A stretch of DNA of 59,988 nt, from positions 1 to 59,988 of the forward strand of contig CAZFLD010000022.1 of assembly GCA_964519835.1 (NCBI GenBank), read 5' to 3'. A program made the translations under genes and the position numbers. Positions 16,216 to 25,074 of this stretch are shown here, piece by piece (position 1 is the stretch's first letter; each line of letters opens with the position of its first letter). Source of the DNA: CAZFLD01 sp964519835 (GTDB lineage: Bacteria; Spirochaetota; Spirochaetia; DSM-27196; CAZFLD01). A model generated the notes under the pieces. That model saw only the letters and a program-made list of their open reading frames with translations, was not told the origin of the DNA and did no database searches.

Positions 16216-18198
16216 CTACTTGTTCTTCCGTCCGAAGCGGGTGCGCGGCTCGCCGGTGTACAGGTACGTGCGCTTTGCAATACCCGTTCCGTTCCACCAA
16301 TTCTTCAAGCCCGGCATCGCCCAGTGATCCAAGCCAAAACCGCGGCCGGCGCCGCCAAGCATCACGATAGAGGCCGCTATGTACCAGAGCAGCTCGGGAT
16401 TTCCCCATCCGGAAATGATAAACACAATAGCCATCCCGATCGATGCCACGGCGGCAGGGAAAACAAACAGACCACCGATAAGGGCAAGACCCACGGCAAC
16501 CTGAGCCAGCACAACCGCCGATTGCAACAGAAACGCCAGGGGCGGGACCGCGCTTAACACGTCCTCCGCAAACCAGGTGTAAATGCCGAGCGCCTCGATT
16601 AACGGCTCACCATACTCGGTTGCCTGCGCTGCGCCTTCGGCGGCGGCCTCACCCCACTCCGGAGAGGCCGACGATGCCGCGTCGGCCAGTTCTATGCCCG
16701 GCAGCCGGATTGCATCGGCGGCGGGATCTGCTATCCCACCCACGCCGGCGTTGAGCCAGCCTTCCCGGATATGCTTGATGCCTTCTGTAAGCCATTTGGC
16801 ACCGAGCCAGATGCGCAACGGGAGAGCCCAGTACACCGGAATTTTTGCAGACAGATGGGCACCCACCATGGACCGCCCATCGTTGACGCGGAAGAACTCC
16901 TCCTGCAGGTAGTCCCAGACCGCCGTAAGACCGGCGAGGCCCCAAAGGTAGTGAAGGTTGATGAGGTGCTTGATCGCCAGAGCAAAAAAGCCGCTCAGGG
17001 ACATGCCCATGACGTGCGCCACGCCGTATCGACTGCCCACCGAGACCATAAAACCGTGGTAGTTCGACTTGAACTCGTGCATCTTTTTGTCTTCGATGGT
17101 GGCGATGACGTTTTTGGCGGCAACTTCGCCGGTCTGCAACGCCGTCTCGACAATCTGCGGCACAACCTTCTCGTGTTCAAGGAACCAGATCATATCGCCG
17201 CACAAAAAGACGTTTTCCGCGTCAACGGACTGCATGTACTTGTTGACCAGGATACGGCCCCGCTGACCGACCACGTAGCGCTCATCATCGTCGAAGCTAC
17301 AACCGGCCATGCCGTGGATACCTTCAACGGAAGCCACCGAACACTCATCGTTGGAGGATCGACCCTTGGTAAGGGGAATTCGCGCGGTAAACTCACTGCC
17401 CTGCACACCGGCGGTCCAGATAAAGGTGTCCGTCTCGATCACCGTCTCGCCGTCGCCGATAATGACCTTGCCCTCTTCGGCGGAGGTAATCGCCGAGTCA
17501 AGCATGATTTCCACGCCGTGTTTGGTTAGGTGTTTTTGCGCTTTTTTGCGGGGCTTCTCCGGAAAGATCGGCAGGATCGAATCCTTCATCTCAATGATAA
17601 CAATCCGAACCTCGTCGGGGTTGATGTGATACTTCCGGCACAATACATCGCGACGCTCGTAGAACTCGCCGGCGAGCTCTACGCCGGTAAAGCCCGCACC
17701 GGCTATGGCAAAGGTCAGGTAGCGTCGTCGTTTGGCCTCGTCGGGCTCACGGGCCGCCTCTCGGAACCGATCCTCGACGTGCGTGCGAACTCGGATGGCA
17801 TCTTGAAGAGACCAGCAGGTAAACGAGTGTTCCTGCACCCCCGGGATGCCGAAAAACTCCGGTTTGGCGCCGGAGCCAAGGACCAGATAGTCGTACTTGT
17901 ACTCGGCGGTGTCCGACTTGAGAAGATTGGCCTCTATGTCGATGCCGGTGATCTCATCGATCACCATGTTAACCTTCTTGCCGCCGAAGATCTTTTTGAA
18001 GCTAACCTGCACGGCTTCCGGCTCTGTTCGACTACCGGCAACCTCGTGCAGCTCGGTCATAAGCGTGTGGTAGAAGTTCCGGTCGATGAGTGTTATCTCG
18101 ACGTCTTTGCTTTTTTTGTAGCGCTTATACAGAGACTTCGCCGCTGCGACGCCGCCGTAGCCGCCGCCGAGGACAATTATTCTGGTGGGATCCGACAT
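16216..18198 (-). CDS. ndh: Type II NADH dehydrogenase (NDH-2) fused to a DoxX-like membrane domain
   Basis: The 660 residues start at ATG 18198 with AAGGAGG upstream. Residues 1-~420 are a flavoprotein with two Rossmann motifs: the FAD site 'IIVLGGGYGGVAAAK' and the NADH site 'FAIAGAGFTGVELAGE', plus 'VFLCGDM'. Residues ~425-660 hold about six hydrophobic helices and resemble DoxX. NDH-2 oxidises NADH and reduces quinone without pumping protons, so the fusion would anchor it in the membrane. Residues ~276-310 contain an insertion with 'DECSVASVEGIHGMAGCSFDDDE', bearing two Cys between strands of the second Rossmann region. A polyprenyl synthase follows and apbE diverges. Confidence 0.9.
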   Translation of the reverse strand: MSDPTRIIVLGGGYGGVAAAKSLYKRYKKSKDVEITLIDRNFYHTLMTELHEVAGSRTEPEAVQVSFKKIFGGKKVNMVIDEITGIDIEANLLKSDTAEYKYDYLVLGSGAKPEFFGIPGVQEHSFTCWSLQDAIRVRTHVEDRFREAAREPDEAKRRRYLTFAIAGAGFTGVELAGEFYERRDVLCRKYHINPDEVRIVIIEMKDSILPIFPEKPRKKAQKHLTKHGVEIMLDSAITSAEEGKVIIGDGETVIETDTFIWTAGVQGSEFTARIPLTKGRSSNDECSVASVEGIHGMAGCSFDDDERYVVGQRGRILVNKYMQSVDAENVFLCGDMIWFLEHEKVVPQIVETALQTGEVAAKNVIATIEDKKMHEFKSNYHGFMVSVGSRYGVAHVMGMSLSGFFALAIKHLINLHYLWGLAGLTAVWDYLQEEFFRVNDGRSMVGAHLSAKIPVYWALPLRIWLGAKWLTEGIKHIREGWLNAGVGGIADPAADAIRLPGIELADAASSASPEWGEAAAEGAAQATEYGEPLIEALGIYTWFAEDVLSAVPPLAFLLQSAVVLAQVAVGLALIGGLFVFPAAVASIGMAIVFIISGWGNPELLWYIAASIVMLGGAGRGFGLDHWAMPGLKNWWNGTGIAKRTYLYTGEPRTRFGRKNK

Positions 18199-18297
18199 AT
18201 GAGGGTTCCTCCTTGCTCTCCGTTGTTTCGGAAAGTGGGATTGGTGAGCAGACCCCTTCGTTGCATGTCCGACCCAAGTATGTTAGTACTTGCCAAA

Positions 18298-19371
18298 ATG
18301 CTACGACGACGAAGCCTGATACCGTTGATAATCTTTATGATTTCAATCGGTATTGTAATACCGATTAGCTGTTCAAATCAACCCAACGTTGCGGAACCTG
18401 AGTCACAAAGAAAGCTATTACTTGGTACAACTATCGGCGTCTCGATCTACGACGACATTCCGGCCGGCATATTCGATGAGATATTCAACCGCGTTGAAGA
18501 GATTCAGTGGCGGATGACGGTGGACGAGGACGACAGCGAGGCTTCCGCCGTCAACCAGGCCGCCGGCATCGAACCGATTGCCGTTTCCCCGGACACATTC
18601 GCGGTCGTGGATGCAGCGGTGGCGGCGTCCGAGCGCTCGGCGGGAGCGTTCGACGTGACAATCGGACCGCTTGTGAAGCTGTGGGACATCGGGTCTGAAA
18701 CAACTTCACGCCCGCCCCCGGACGACGCAATTCGGAGTCTGCTCCCGCTTATTGACTTCAACGGCGTCCGCCTCGACTACCTCGGGGGAACCGTGTATCT
18801 GGAGCGATCAGGCATGGCAATCGACCTAGGCGGTATCGCCAAGGGATTCGCCGCCGACGAGGCGGCACGGATACTCCGGGAGGCCGGAGTTCAGCACGCG
18901 TTGATGGATTTTGGGGGCAACATCTTGACCGTGGGCCACAAACCGGACGGCTCACCCTGGCGAATCGGTATCCAACGACCAAACGACGCGCGCGGCCGCT
19001 ATATCGGCATTTTAAAGACCACGGACCGCGCAGTGGTGACCTCGGGCCCGTATGAGCGCTTTTTTGTCGGACCGGACGGCACACGCTACCACCATATCAT
19101 CGACCCGGACACCGGCTACCCAGCCCGGCCCGACGTCGAGAGTGTCACGGTGGTCTCCGAGAATTCCATGCTCGCGGATGCTCTTTCGACGTCGTTGTAT
19201 GTCATGGGGCTCGAGCGCGGTATGCAGCTTGTAGAGTCGAGCTACGAAGTTGAGGCGATTATGCTCACCGAGGACGGTGTGGTCCACCTCTCTTCCGGCA
19301 TCGGTGACGCCTTCGAGCTCACAAGTGACGACTACCGCCTTGTCGTCGAACCCAGAGCCGATTCTCGATAG
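18298..19371 (+). CDS. apbE: FAD:protein FMN transferase (ApbE) lipoprotein
   Basis: ApbE attaches FMN to Thr/Ser of exported redox proteins such as RNF/NQR subunits. The leader 'MLRRRSLIPLIIFMISIG' runs to the lipobox 'IPISC', so the protein is anchored outside the cytoplasm. Family motifs are 'GPLVKLWDIG', 'IDLGGIAKGFAADEA', 'MDFGGNI', 'RYHHIIDPDTGYPAR' and 'DALSTSLYVMG', the last two forming the Mg/FAD site. About 357 residues is typical. The start is uncertain because in-frame ATGs at 18265 and 18280 also exist and none has a good Shine-Dalgarno. Its last 53 bp overlap the convergent ABC permease gene. No target flavoprotein is seen here. Confidence 0.9.
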   Translation: MLRRRSLIPLIIFMISIGIVIPISCSNQPNVAEPESQRKLLLGTTIGVSIYDDIPAGIFDEIFNRVEEIQWRMTVDEDDSEASAVNQAAGIEPIAVSPDTFAVVDAAVAASERSAGAFDVTIGPLVKLWDIGSETTSRPPPDDAIRSLLPLIDFNGVRLDYLGGTVYLERSGMAIDLGGIAKGFAADEAARILREAGVQHALMDFGGNILTVGHKPDGSPWRIGIQRPNDARGRYIGILKTTDRAVVTSGPYERFFVGPDGTRYHHIIDPDTGYPARPDVESVTVVSENSMLADALSTSLYVMGLERGMQLVESSYEVEAIMLTEDGVVHLSSGIGDAFELTSDDYRLVVEPRADSR

Positions 19372-20068
19372 CGTCGAGAACCAGGAAAAGAAACAGCCCG
19401 AGAAGTGATATGCCGAGGATGCCGGCAAACATCTCGACAGCGTCGAATTGCATCCATCGATCCATAATAAAGTAGCCGAGGCCTTGGTCGGTGAAAAAAG
19501 TCTCGGCGAAAAAAAGAACGGCGAGGGCCGTGGCAATACCGACTCGCATCGCCGTCATCAAGCGCGGGAGCACCGCCGGCACGAGGACCGTGGTGGCAAC
19601 GCCCCAGCTACCTGCCCCGAGCGCTTTTACGACGGTCACGTAGCCTTCATCCAGATCGAGGGCGGCATCTCTGATCGCAACCAAGATCTGAAAGAACAAT
19701 ACCAACCACAAGAGCAGGATTCGCGAAGCTTCGCCACCGCCGAAGACCCAGAGGAGCACGGGCAGGAGCGCGATTTTTGGGACCGGATACGCCAGGTAGG
19801 TAAGCGGCGCAAGGATGCGGTCGAGGGTTCGGATACGGGCCATGGCCAATGCGAGCGGAAACGCGGTCACAAGCGCCGCTCCCACCGCCGCCAGGACACG
19901 GGCAAGGCTGACAAAAAGATGCGTCGCGAGGCCGTCGCCCAAGAGAACAAAAAACCGCCCCAACACGTGCGTCGGAAACGGAAGCACGTCGGGTAGGAGC
20001 ACTGACGCAATTACCCACAGCAGAAGCGCGGTGGCGGCGGCCTGCAACACAACAAGTGTCCGTCTCAC
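19319..20068 (-). CDS. ABC transporter permease, SsuC/TauC/ThiX type
   Basis: The 249-residue inner-membrane protein has six or so helices and the EAA-like loop 'VVKALGAGSWGVATTVLVPAVLPRLMTAMRVG', where the ATPase docks. It belongs to the importer family for nitrate, sulfonate, taurine or pyrimidine precursors. It is the last gene of a six-gene minus-strand operon, overlaps the ATPase gene by 4 bp, and overlaps the 3' end of apbE by 53 bp. Nothing in the sequence shows the substrate. Confidence 0.9.
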   Translation of the reverse strand: MRRTLVVLQAAATALLLWVIASVLLPDVLPFPTHVLGRFFVLLGDGLATHLFVSLARVLAAVGAALVTAFPLALAMARIRTLDRILAPLTYLAYPVPKIALLPVLLWVFGGGEASRILLLWLVLFFQILVAIRDAALDLDEGYVTVVKALGAGSWGVATTVLVPAVLPRLMTAMRVGIATALAVLFFAETFFTDQGLGYFIMDRWMQFDAVEMFAGILGISLLGLFLFLVLDAIENRLWVRRQGGSRHL

Positions 20069-20946
20069 CGTTCCACCGGCCTTGCCGCAATCTCGAGATT
20101 CGCTCGAATGAGGCGACAGCGCTCGAAGTAGGCGTCGGTCCGTCGAAACAACGCCGACCGCGCCACTTCGGCATGGTCCTCAAAGCTGATGTCGGCCACG
20201 ATTGCCGCCGGCCGACCGTCCTCCTGGTTGGCGGCGGCGTCGCGGTGTGCCGGCCGGGCGAGCACCACCACACGGTCGGCAAGAAACGCGGCCTCTTCCA
20301 CGCTGTGAGTCACAAGTACCGTGAGGTCCGCGCGGTCGACGACGGTCGCGGACACGAGTTCCTGCAGGGATTCCCGGGTAAGGGTGTCCACCGCCGCAAA
20401 CGGCTCGTCGAGCAGTAGAATCTCCGGCTCCAGGACAAGCGTTCGCGCCAGTGCAACCCTCTGCCGCTGGCCGCCGGACAATTGGGAAGGAAATCGCCCC
20501 CCCATGCCGGCCAGACCAACCTCGCGCAGCGCCACACCGGCACGATCACGTGCCTGGTGTCGCGTGGCGCCGCCAAAACGCAGTCCGAGGGCCACATTTT
20601 TCGTGACACTAAACCACGGCAGAAGGGCATTTTGTTGAAACATAACAACAAGTCTCGGCCGGGACTGTCGGCTGGGCGACGTGGCCTGCGGGACAGGCGC
20701 CCCTCCCCGACGGCTAGCCGAACGGTCCGCACGGCCGTCCGGCACCCCGCCAATAACAATGCTCCCTGCGGTCGGCGTGAGAATGCCGGCGACGAGGTGC
20801 AGCAGGCTGGTCTTTCCTGTACCCGAGGCGCCCACCACCGCCAATGTCTGTCGCCCTGGAATTTCGAGGTTCAGTCCGGCAAAAAGCTCGGCGGAATCGT
20901 AGGCGAAGTGGAGGCCCGACAGGCTTATCTGGACAGGCCGTCCCAT
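20065..20946 (-). CDS. ABC transporter ATP-binding protein, SsuB/TauB type
   Basis: The 293-residue ATPase starts at ATG 20946. It carries Walker A 'GASGTGKTS', Q-loop 'MFQQNALLPWF', signature 'LSGGQRQR', Walker B 'ILLLDEPFAAVD' and the H-loop 'VTHSVEEA'. About 30 residues rich in Arg, Ser and Pro (roughly 82-110) are inserted between Walker A and the Q-loop, longer than in usual homologues. The ~50-residue tail after the H-loop is also extended. The start overlaps the binding-protein gene by 22 bp. Confidence 0.9.
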   Translation of the reverse strand: MGRPVQISLSGLHFAYDSAELFAGLNLEIPGRQTLAVVGASGTGKTSLLHLVAGILTPTAGSIVIGGVPDGRADRSASRRGGAPVPQATSPSRQSRPRLVVMFQQNALLPWFSVTKNVALGLRFGGATRHQARDRAGVALREVGLAGMGGRFPSQLSGGQRQRVALARTLVLEPEILLLDEPFAAVDTLTRESLQELVSATVVDRADLTVLVTHSVEEAAFLADRVVVLARPAHRDAAANQEDGRPAAIVADISFEDHAEVARSALFRRTDAYFERCRLIRANLEIAARPVER

Positions 20947-21947
20947 ACCACGTCTTGGTACTCCGGCGCCTCGTCCAAAAGACCGTTGTTGCGCATCCAC
21001 GCCGCTACGTCGGAAACAAGCGCGCGGGACGGCGGTTGGGCCTCATCAAAGTGCGGAATACGCATTCGTTCCACGACAAAGTCGGGAAACGAGGAAGCTT
21101 CGGCTATGTAGTTTCGGTAGGAGTCGGGGTCGGCATTGACCGCCGCCGCACCACGCTCATAGGCGCGGGCCAAGGCGAGCACGGCCTCCGGTTTTGCTTC
21201 CAAGATCTCGTTCCGGAATACGAGCACGCCCGGAGTCTCGTCTAGGAGTTTGGTGTTCAGGAAGTCGATCGCGCCGGCCCTTACCGCCACCCAGGTCAGC
21301 GGCTCGGGCAAAACCGCCGCCTCCAGACGCCCCGCGCCCACCATCTCGACGCGATTTGGCAGTTGCACGACCGGTACGATATCGACGGAATCCTTTTTGC
21401 CGCCGGCCGCCTCGAGCATTCGCTCGGCAACGTAGAAGACTATGCTGTCCGCAATTAATCCGGTCTCTATCGAGCTGCGGGCGTTCCAGTCGGAGACGTC
21501 CACAATGCCGCTCTCTTGGGATGTGACCAGCGAGAATAGGCCTTCCGTCCGGAGTACCGCCTTCACCCCGAGGTTGTTCTCCCAGGCGTTTAGGACGTTG
21601 ACCAGGTCGGATATGGTACCGTCAATCTCGCCGGCTTGGAGCGCGCTCTCGCGGTAGAGCTGACTACGGAACACTTCGAGCTCCACCCGGAGGTCCTCGT
21701 CCACAAAATAGCCCTCTCGCTCGGCAACCAAAAGCGGCACAGAGTCCATGGCAGGCATAAGTCCGACCCGAAGAAGGGTCGCCGCGGGGCGTCCGGAGGC
21801 CCCGGTCTCCCCGGCTCCTCCCGTCGCGGACAGGTATCCTGCCGGCACCAACAGGACGATGATCGCCCACAGGACACCAATCGACCAGAGGTCGACGCCG
21901 AGGCGAAGCTCACGCCTACAAGCCTTAGAAGGTCTGGCCGTCGACAC
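20925..21947 (-). CDS. NMT1/THI5-like ABC substrate-binding protein
   Basis: The protein carries one N-terminal hydrophobic segment ('SIGVLWAIIVLLVPAGYLSA') followed by a type II binding-protein fold: 'RVGLMPAMDSVPLLVAEREGYF', 'LQAGEIDGTISDLVNVL' and 'EPLTWVAV'. I prefer GTG 21947 as start because GAGGAGG lies 6 nt before it; an in-frame ATG at 21980 would add 11 residues. There is no lipobox Cys, so it may stay anchored by the uncleaved leader. Family ligands include thiamine-pyrimidine precursors, sulfonates and nitrate. I saw no TPP riboswitch near the operon, so no ligand is assigned. Confidence 0.82.
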   Translation of the reverse strand: MSTARPSKACRRELRLGVDLWSIGVLWAIIVLLVPAGYLSATGGAGETGASGRPAATLLRVGLMPAMDSVPLLVAEREGYFVDEDLRVELEVFRSQLYRESALQAGEIDGTISDLVNVLNAWENNLGVKAVLRTEGLFSLVTSQESGIVDVSDWNARSSIETGLIADSIVFYVAERMLEAAGGKKDSVDIVPVVQLPNRVEMVGAGRLEAAVLPEPLTWVAVRAGAIDFLNTKLLDETPGVLVFRNEILEAKPEAVLALARAYERGAAAVNADPDSYRNYIAEASSFPDFVVERMRIPHFDEAQPPSRALVSDVAAWMRNNGLLDEAPEYQDVVWDGLSR

Positions 21948-22293
21948 GCCGGTCCTCCTCGTCCCCGCGAACGCGAACAAAGACCCGGTTTGGGAGACAG
22001 GCTATCCAGTCTCCCGTGAATTGCGCATGGCCCATCGCAATACAAATCTTGTCACGGCACGGCGACGCGTCAACGTGCACTCGTTCGTTTTTGATAACGA
22101 TGTGGGTTTTTCCAAGGGGACCTTCTACGTCGATCTCCCGATCCTCCGAAAGGGGGTAGATAAACCGTTCTTCGTCGGCATCGACGTAGACCTCGGACGG
22201 TTCGCCCCTGCCCGAAAGGGCATATGTGGAAAAGCCTATCATTACGCCCAGGGCTATGGCAAAGGCGAGGAAGTCAAAGGGCTTAAGACGCAT
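21925..22293 (-). CDS. NusG domain II-containing small membrane-anchored protein
   Basis: The 122 residues comprise one N-terminal membrane helix ('FDFLAFAIALGVMIGFSTYAL') and a ~85-residue extracytoplasmic domain with the NusG_II pattern 'SPCRDKICIAMG...WIACLPNRVFVRV', including three conserved Cys. The family often lies beside flavin or quinone biogenesis genes in Firmicutes, and apbE is nearby here. I start at ATG 22293, since an earlier in-frame ATG adds only eight residues. It overlaps the MscS gene by 11 bp and the binding-protein gene by 23 bp. Function is unknown. Confidence 0.8.
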   Translation of the reverse strand: MRLKPFDFLAFAIALGVMIGFSTYALSGRGEPSEVYVDADEERFIYPLSEDREIDVEGPLGKTHIVIKNERVHVDASPCRDKICIAMGHAQFTGDWIACLPNRVFVRVRGDEEDRRVDGQTF

Positions 22294-23551
22294 GGGAGCG
22301 CTCCACCGCGCGGGCAATGGCCTGAAGGTCCGATCCGCTCGGCTCCTGATACACGCGCAAGCCGAACTCAGGTATGACCGACAGCAGGTGGTCGAAGATA
22401 TCCGCCTGAATGCCTTCGTAATTGGCCCACGCTTGATCCGAGCTAAACACGTAGATTTCGATGGGCAATCCGGTCGGGCCGGGGGGCAGGTGTCGTACCA
22501 AAAACGTCATGCCAAGATGGATTTTTGGATGATTGTGGAGGTAGGCGGCGATGTAAGCCCGAAAGGTTCCCAGGTTTGTCAACGCCCGTCCGCTTACCAC
22601 GTCGTCCTGGGTAATACCGTGACTCTGATTGTACTCGGCAACCTCGGCGCGCTTCTGTTTTAGGTAGTCCCGGAGCAGGTGGAACCGCTCGAAACGATCG
22701 AGCATCTCGGAACTGCAAAACCGAACGGATTGCATATCGATGCTCACCGATCGCTTGATTCGACGCCCGCCCGAGTCTTGCATGCCACGCCAGTTTTTGA
22801 ACGAGTCTGAGACAAGGGCGTAGATAGGGATGGTAGTGATCGTTTTGTCCCAGTTTTGCACCTTGATGGACTGCAACGTGATGTCTACAACATCGCCGTC
22901 GGCCCCGTACTTCGGCATCTCGATCCAGTCGCCCAAGTGCACCATGTTGTTGCCGGCCAGCTGCAAGCTCGAGACAAACCCCAGGATCGAGTCCTTGAAC
23001 ACCAGGAGTAGCACGGCGCTCATGGCGCCGAGGCCGCTCAGAATTCCGACCGGGGACACCTGCATAATCGCGGTGATAACCAGAATGGCGCCGACGATAT
23101 AGACGATGATCTTGACGAGTTGTACGTAGCCCTTTATCGGCCGGCGCCGAGACCTCTCGAAGGAGTTGTAGATATCGTTTCCCGCCTCGAGACCTGCGTC
23201 AATAACAAGAACGGCCACGGCGATCATGTATGCGATTGCGAGTCGTGTTATGATGTCCGCCACGATTGCCGTTTCCGGAAAGATCAGCGGAGACAGCACG
23301 TAGATTACAACGGCGGGCACCAGGTGACTAAGGCGGTTTAGTACGCCCCGGTCGTAAATCGCATCGTCCCATTGGGTCTTGGTTCGGCGCACCAGACGCC
23401 GCACCACCGACTTCATAATAAGCTTGCCCACGAGGTTGCCCGCGACCGCGAGTAGGAGTATCGCTACAACCACGGTCAAGCGGGAGGCCGCAAAGACAAG
23501 CTGTTCGCCGAGCCCAAGCGAGGCAAACGCACCGTCGAGAATCTCTATCAT
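22283..23551 (-). CDS. MscS family mechanosensitive channel (YbdG-like)
   Basis: The 422-residue membrane protein has about five N-terminal helices. It then has the pore helix 'GILSGLGAMSAVLLLVFKDSILGFVSSLQLAGNNMVHLGDWI' and the cytoplasmic beta domain 'GDVVDITLQSIKVQNWDKTITTIPIYALVSDSFKNW'. The ~130-residue C-terminal extension ('LRDYLKQKRAEVAEYN...') matches the YbdG/MscM subgroup more than short MscS. Such channels release solutes on hypo-osmotic shock. The ATG overlaps the end of the NYN gene by 4 bp. Confidence 0.92.
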   Translation of the reverse strand: MIEILDGAFASLGLGEQLVFAASRLTVVVAILLLAVAGNLVGKLIMKSVVRRLVRRTKTQWDDAIYDRGVLNRLSHLVPAVVIYVLSPLIFPETAIVADIITRLAIAYMIAVAVLVIDAGLEAGNDIYNSFERSRRRPIKGYVQLVKIIVYIVGAILVITAIMQVSPVGILSGLGAMSAVLLLVFKDSILGFVSSLQLAGNNMVHLGDWIEMPKYGADGDVVDITLQSIKVQNWDKTITTIPIYALVSDSFKNWRGMQDSGGRRIKRSVSIDMQSVRFCSSEMLDRFERFHLLRDYLKQKRAEVAEYNQSHGITQDDVVSGRALTNLGTFRAYIAAYLHNHPKIHLGMTFLVRHLPPGPTGLPIEIYVFSSDQAWANYEGIQADIFDHLLSVIPEFGLRVYQEPSGSDLQAIARAVERSHAS

Positions 23552-24300
23552 TTTGGTGGGCGTCTCCGTTTGTCGCGGATGTAGATAATCCGGCCGGGTG
23601 AGTTGTCACCGGATCGCTCGTCGATCTCGAAGAGATCGGAGGCCTGTACGAGCTCGCCGAGTTTGCGGTATCCGTAGATTCTAGGATCGAATTCGGGAGA
23701 CTGATTCGCGATGTTGAGACCAACGGCACCCAGATGGGCCCAGCCGTTCTCGTCCGCCGAGTCCTCCACGGCATTGCGAAGCAGATTGACCAGCCGTGAG
23801 TCGCTCTTGAGCTGTCGGGAGGATTTTTTGTCCGGCTCACGCTCTTCGTCGGGCTTTTTCCGAAGAATCTCAGTGTAGATAAATCTATCACAAGCACCGA
23901 CAAAGGGTTTTGGCGTTTTTTGCTCGCCAAACCCGTACACGGTAAGGCCGGCCTCACGAATACGCGCGGAGAGACGGGTGAAATCGCTATCGCTCGATAC
24001 GATACAAAACCCGTCCATCGTATCCTGGTAGAGGACGTCCATGGCATCGATGATCATGGCGCTGTCGGTGGCGTTTTTGCCGGTTGTGTAGCGGAACTGT
24101 TGAATCGGCTGAATCGAGTGCTCGAGGAGAACCTCTTTCCACCCACGAAGATCGGGACTGGTCCAGTCTCCGTAGATGCGTTTTACGCTGGCTACGCCAT
24201 AGTTGGCTATTTCCTGAAGAAGTCCGTCCACGATAGACGGGGGGGTATTGTCGGCATCGATGAGGACGGCGAGGCGTTTTTGACGTTCATTGGATTCCAT
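23548..24300 (-). CDS. NYN-domain nuclease-like protein with C-terminal OST-HTH/LOTUS domain
   Basis: The 250-residue protein has a PIN-like NYN domain at residues 8-~145, with acidic metal-binding positions in 'AVLIDADN', 'KNATDSAMIIDAMD' and 'IVSSDSDF'. Residues ~170-245 form an OST-HTH/LOTUS domain ('LVNLLRNAVED...WAHLGAVGLNIANQSPEFDPRIYGYRKLGELVQA'), which in other proteins binds RNA. The combination suggests an RNA-targeting endonuclease, but the substrate is unknown. I start at MESNERQK, discarding 13 upstream residues. A TACACT box 9 nt upstream with TTGAAG 18 nt before it may be the promoter of the six-gene operon. Confidence 0.88.
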   Translation of the reverse strand: MESNERQKRLAVLIDADNTPPSIVDGLLQEIANYGVASVKRIYGDWTSPDLRGWKEVLLEHSIQPIQQFRYTTGKNATDSAMIIDAMDVLYQDTMDGFCIVSSDSDFTRLSARIREAGLTVYGFGEQKTPKPFVGACDRFIYTEILRKKPDEEREPDKKSSRQLKSDSRLVNLLRNAVEDSADENGWAHLGAVGLNIANQSPEFDPRIYGYRKLGELVQASDLFEIDERSGDNSPGRIIYIRDKRRRPPK

Positions 24301-24390
24301 GTGTCTCCGAGTGTACCCCGATTGTCGCTCCATCTTCAATTCGCGATTTTACGCTAGGGGAGGATAAAACCCGTACGGGGCAAGGAAGAG

Positions 24391-25074
24391 ATGAGCGAAA
24401 TTGTAGGCGTTATTGTATCAACAGGTTTTGTCTTTCTCGTAATCATCGTGGCGCAACTCCTCGTACGGTCCGGGACGCTCGATCCACCGGTGACCCGCAA
24501 GATCGTGCACATCTCTCTGGCCCACTGGTGGCTGATAGCAATGACACTCAATCGGACAATCGCAGGCGCTCTGGTAGGGCCGATCTTTTTTGTGGTCTTC
24601 AATTTTGTTTCCAAAAAGCTCGGTCTACTAAAGGCTCTCGAACCCGAAGGCGAGACAGGGTACGGAACAGTGTACTTCCCCGTCTCCCTGGTCGTGTTGG
24701 TCCTCCTTACCTACGGCGGCCCCTTGCCGCTCTTTGTCGGTGCCGCGGCATCCTTGGTCATGGGATACGGCGATGGGCTGGCGACGTTGGCAGGAAAGGC
24801 GCTACCGGGACCATCGGTGCGGTTGTTCGGCGGCCACAAGAGTCTGGCCGGATCGGCTACGATGTTTGGTGCCGCGGCGGTTGTGCTGTTTTTGGTGTCG
24901 ACAACAAGCGGCTTTCCGATCGAAACCGCGATAGCCGCAGCAGCCGCCGTTTCAGCCGTGGCGACCATTGCCGAGCTATTTGCGCCCTTTGGGTTGGACA
25001 ACATCACCGTGCCGATTTCGACGGCGGTGTTCTACGGCTTTGTATTTGTACCGATGGCCGGCGGCGGCGCGTGA
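24391..25074 (+). CDS. VTE5/SEC59-like CTP-dependent prenol or lipid kinase
   Basis: The 227-residue membrane protein has about six helices and the family marks 'RKIVHISLAHWW', 'MGYGDGLATLAGK', 'FGGHKSLAGSATMF' and 'ELFAPFGLDNITVP'. The family includes phytol kinase VTE5, dolichol kinase and diacylglycerol kinase DGK1, all CTP-dependent. A Shine-Dalgarno (GGAAGAG) precedes the ATG. Its stop overlaps the start of the DUF92 gene (GTGA), so the two act together by inference: prenol to prenyl phosphate here, prenyl phosphate to diphosphate in the partner. Confidence 0.85.
   Translation: MSEIVGVIVSTGFVFLVIIVAQLLVRSGTLDPPVTRKIVHISLAHWWLIAMTLNRTIAGALVGPIFFVVFNFVSKKLGLLKALEPEGETGYGTVYFPVSLVVLVLLTYGGPLPLFVGAAASLVMGYGDGLATLAGKALPGPSVRLFGGHKSLAGSATMFGAAAVVLFLVSTTSGFPIETAIAAAAAVSAVATIAELFAPFGLDNITVPISTAVFYGFVFVPMAGGGA

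Noticed and set aside
17530..18297. Upstream extension of the apbE frame
   Set aside because: It is antisense to NDH-2, and the lipoprotein leader marks the true start near 18298.
21948..22293. TPP riboswitch upstream of the NMT1-like binding protein
   Set aside because: The upstream sequence is coding (NusG-II gene), and I saw no thi-box core.
24528..25070. N-terminal 181 codons of the long frame leading into the DUF92 gene
   Set aside because: This part is a shadow of the VTE5-like gene; the DUF92 family begins at GTG 25071, which is coupled to the upstream stop.
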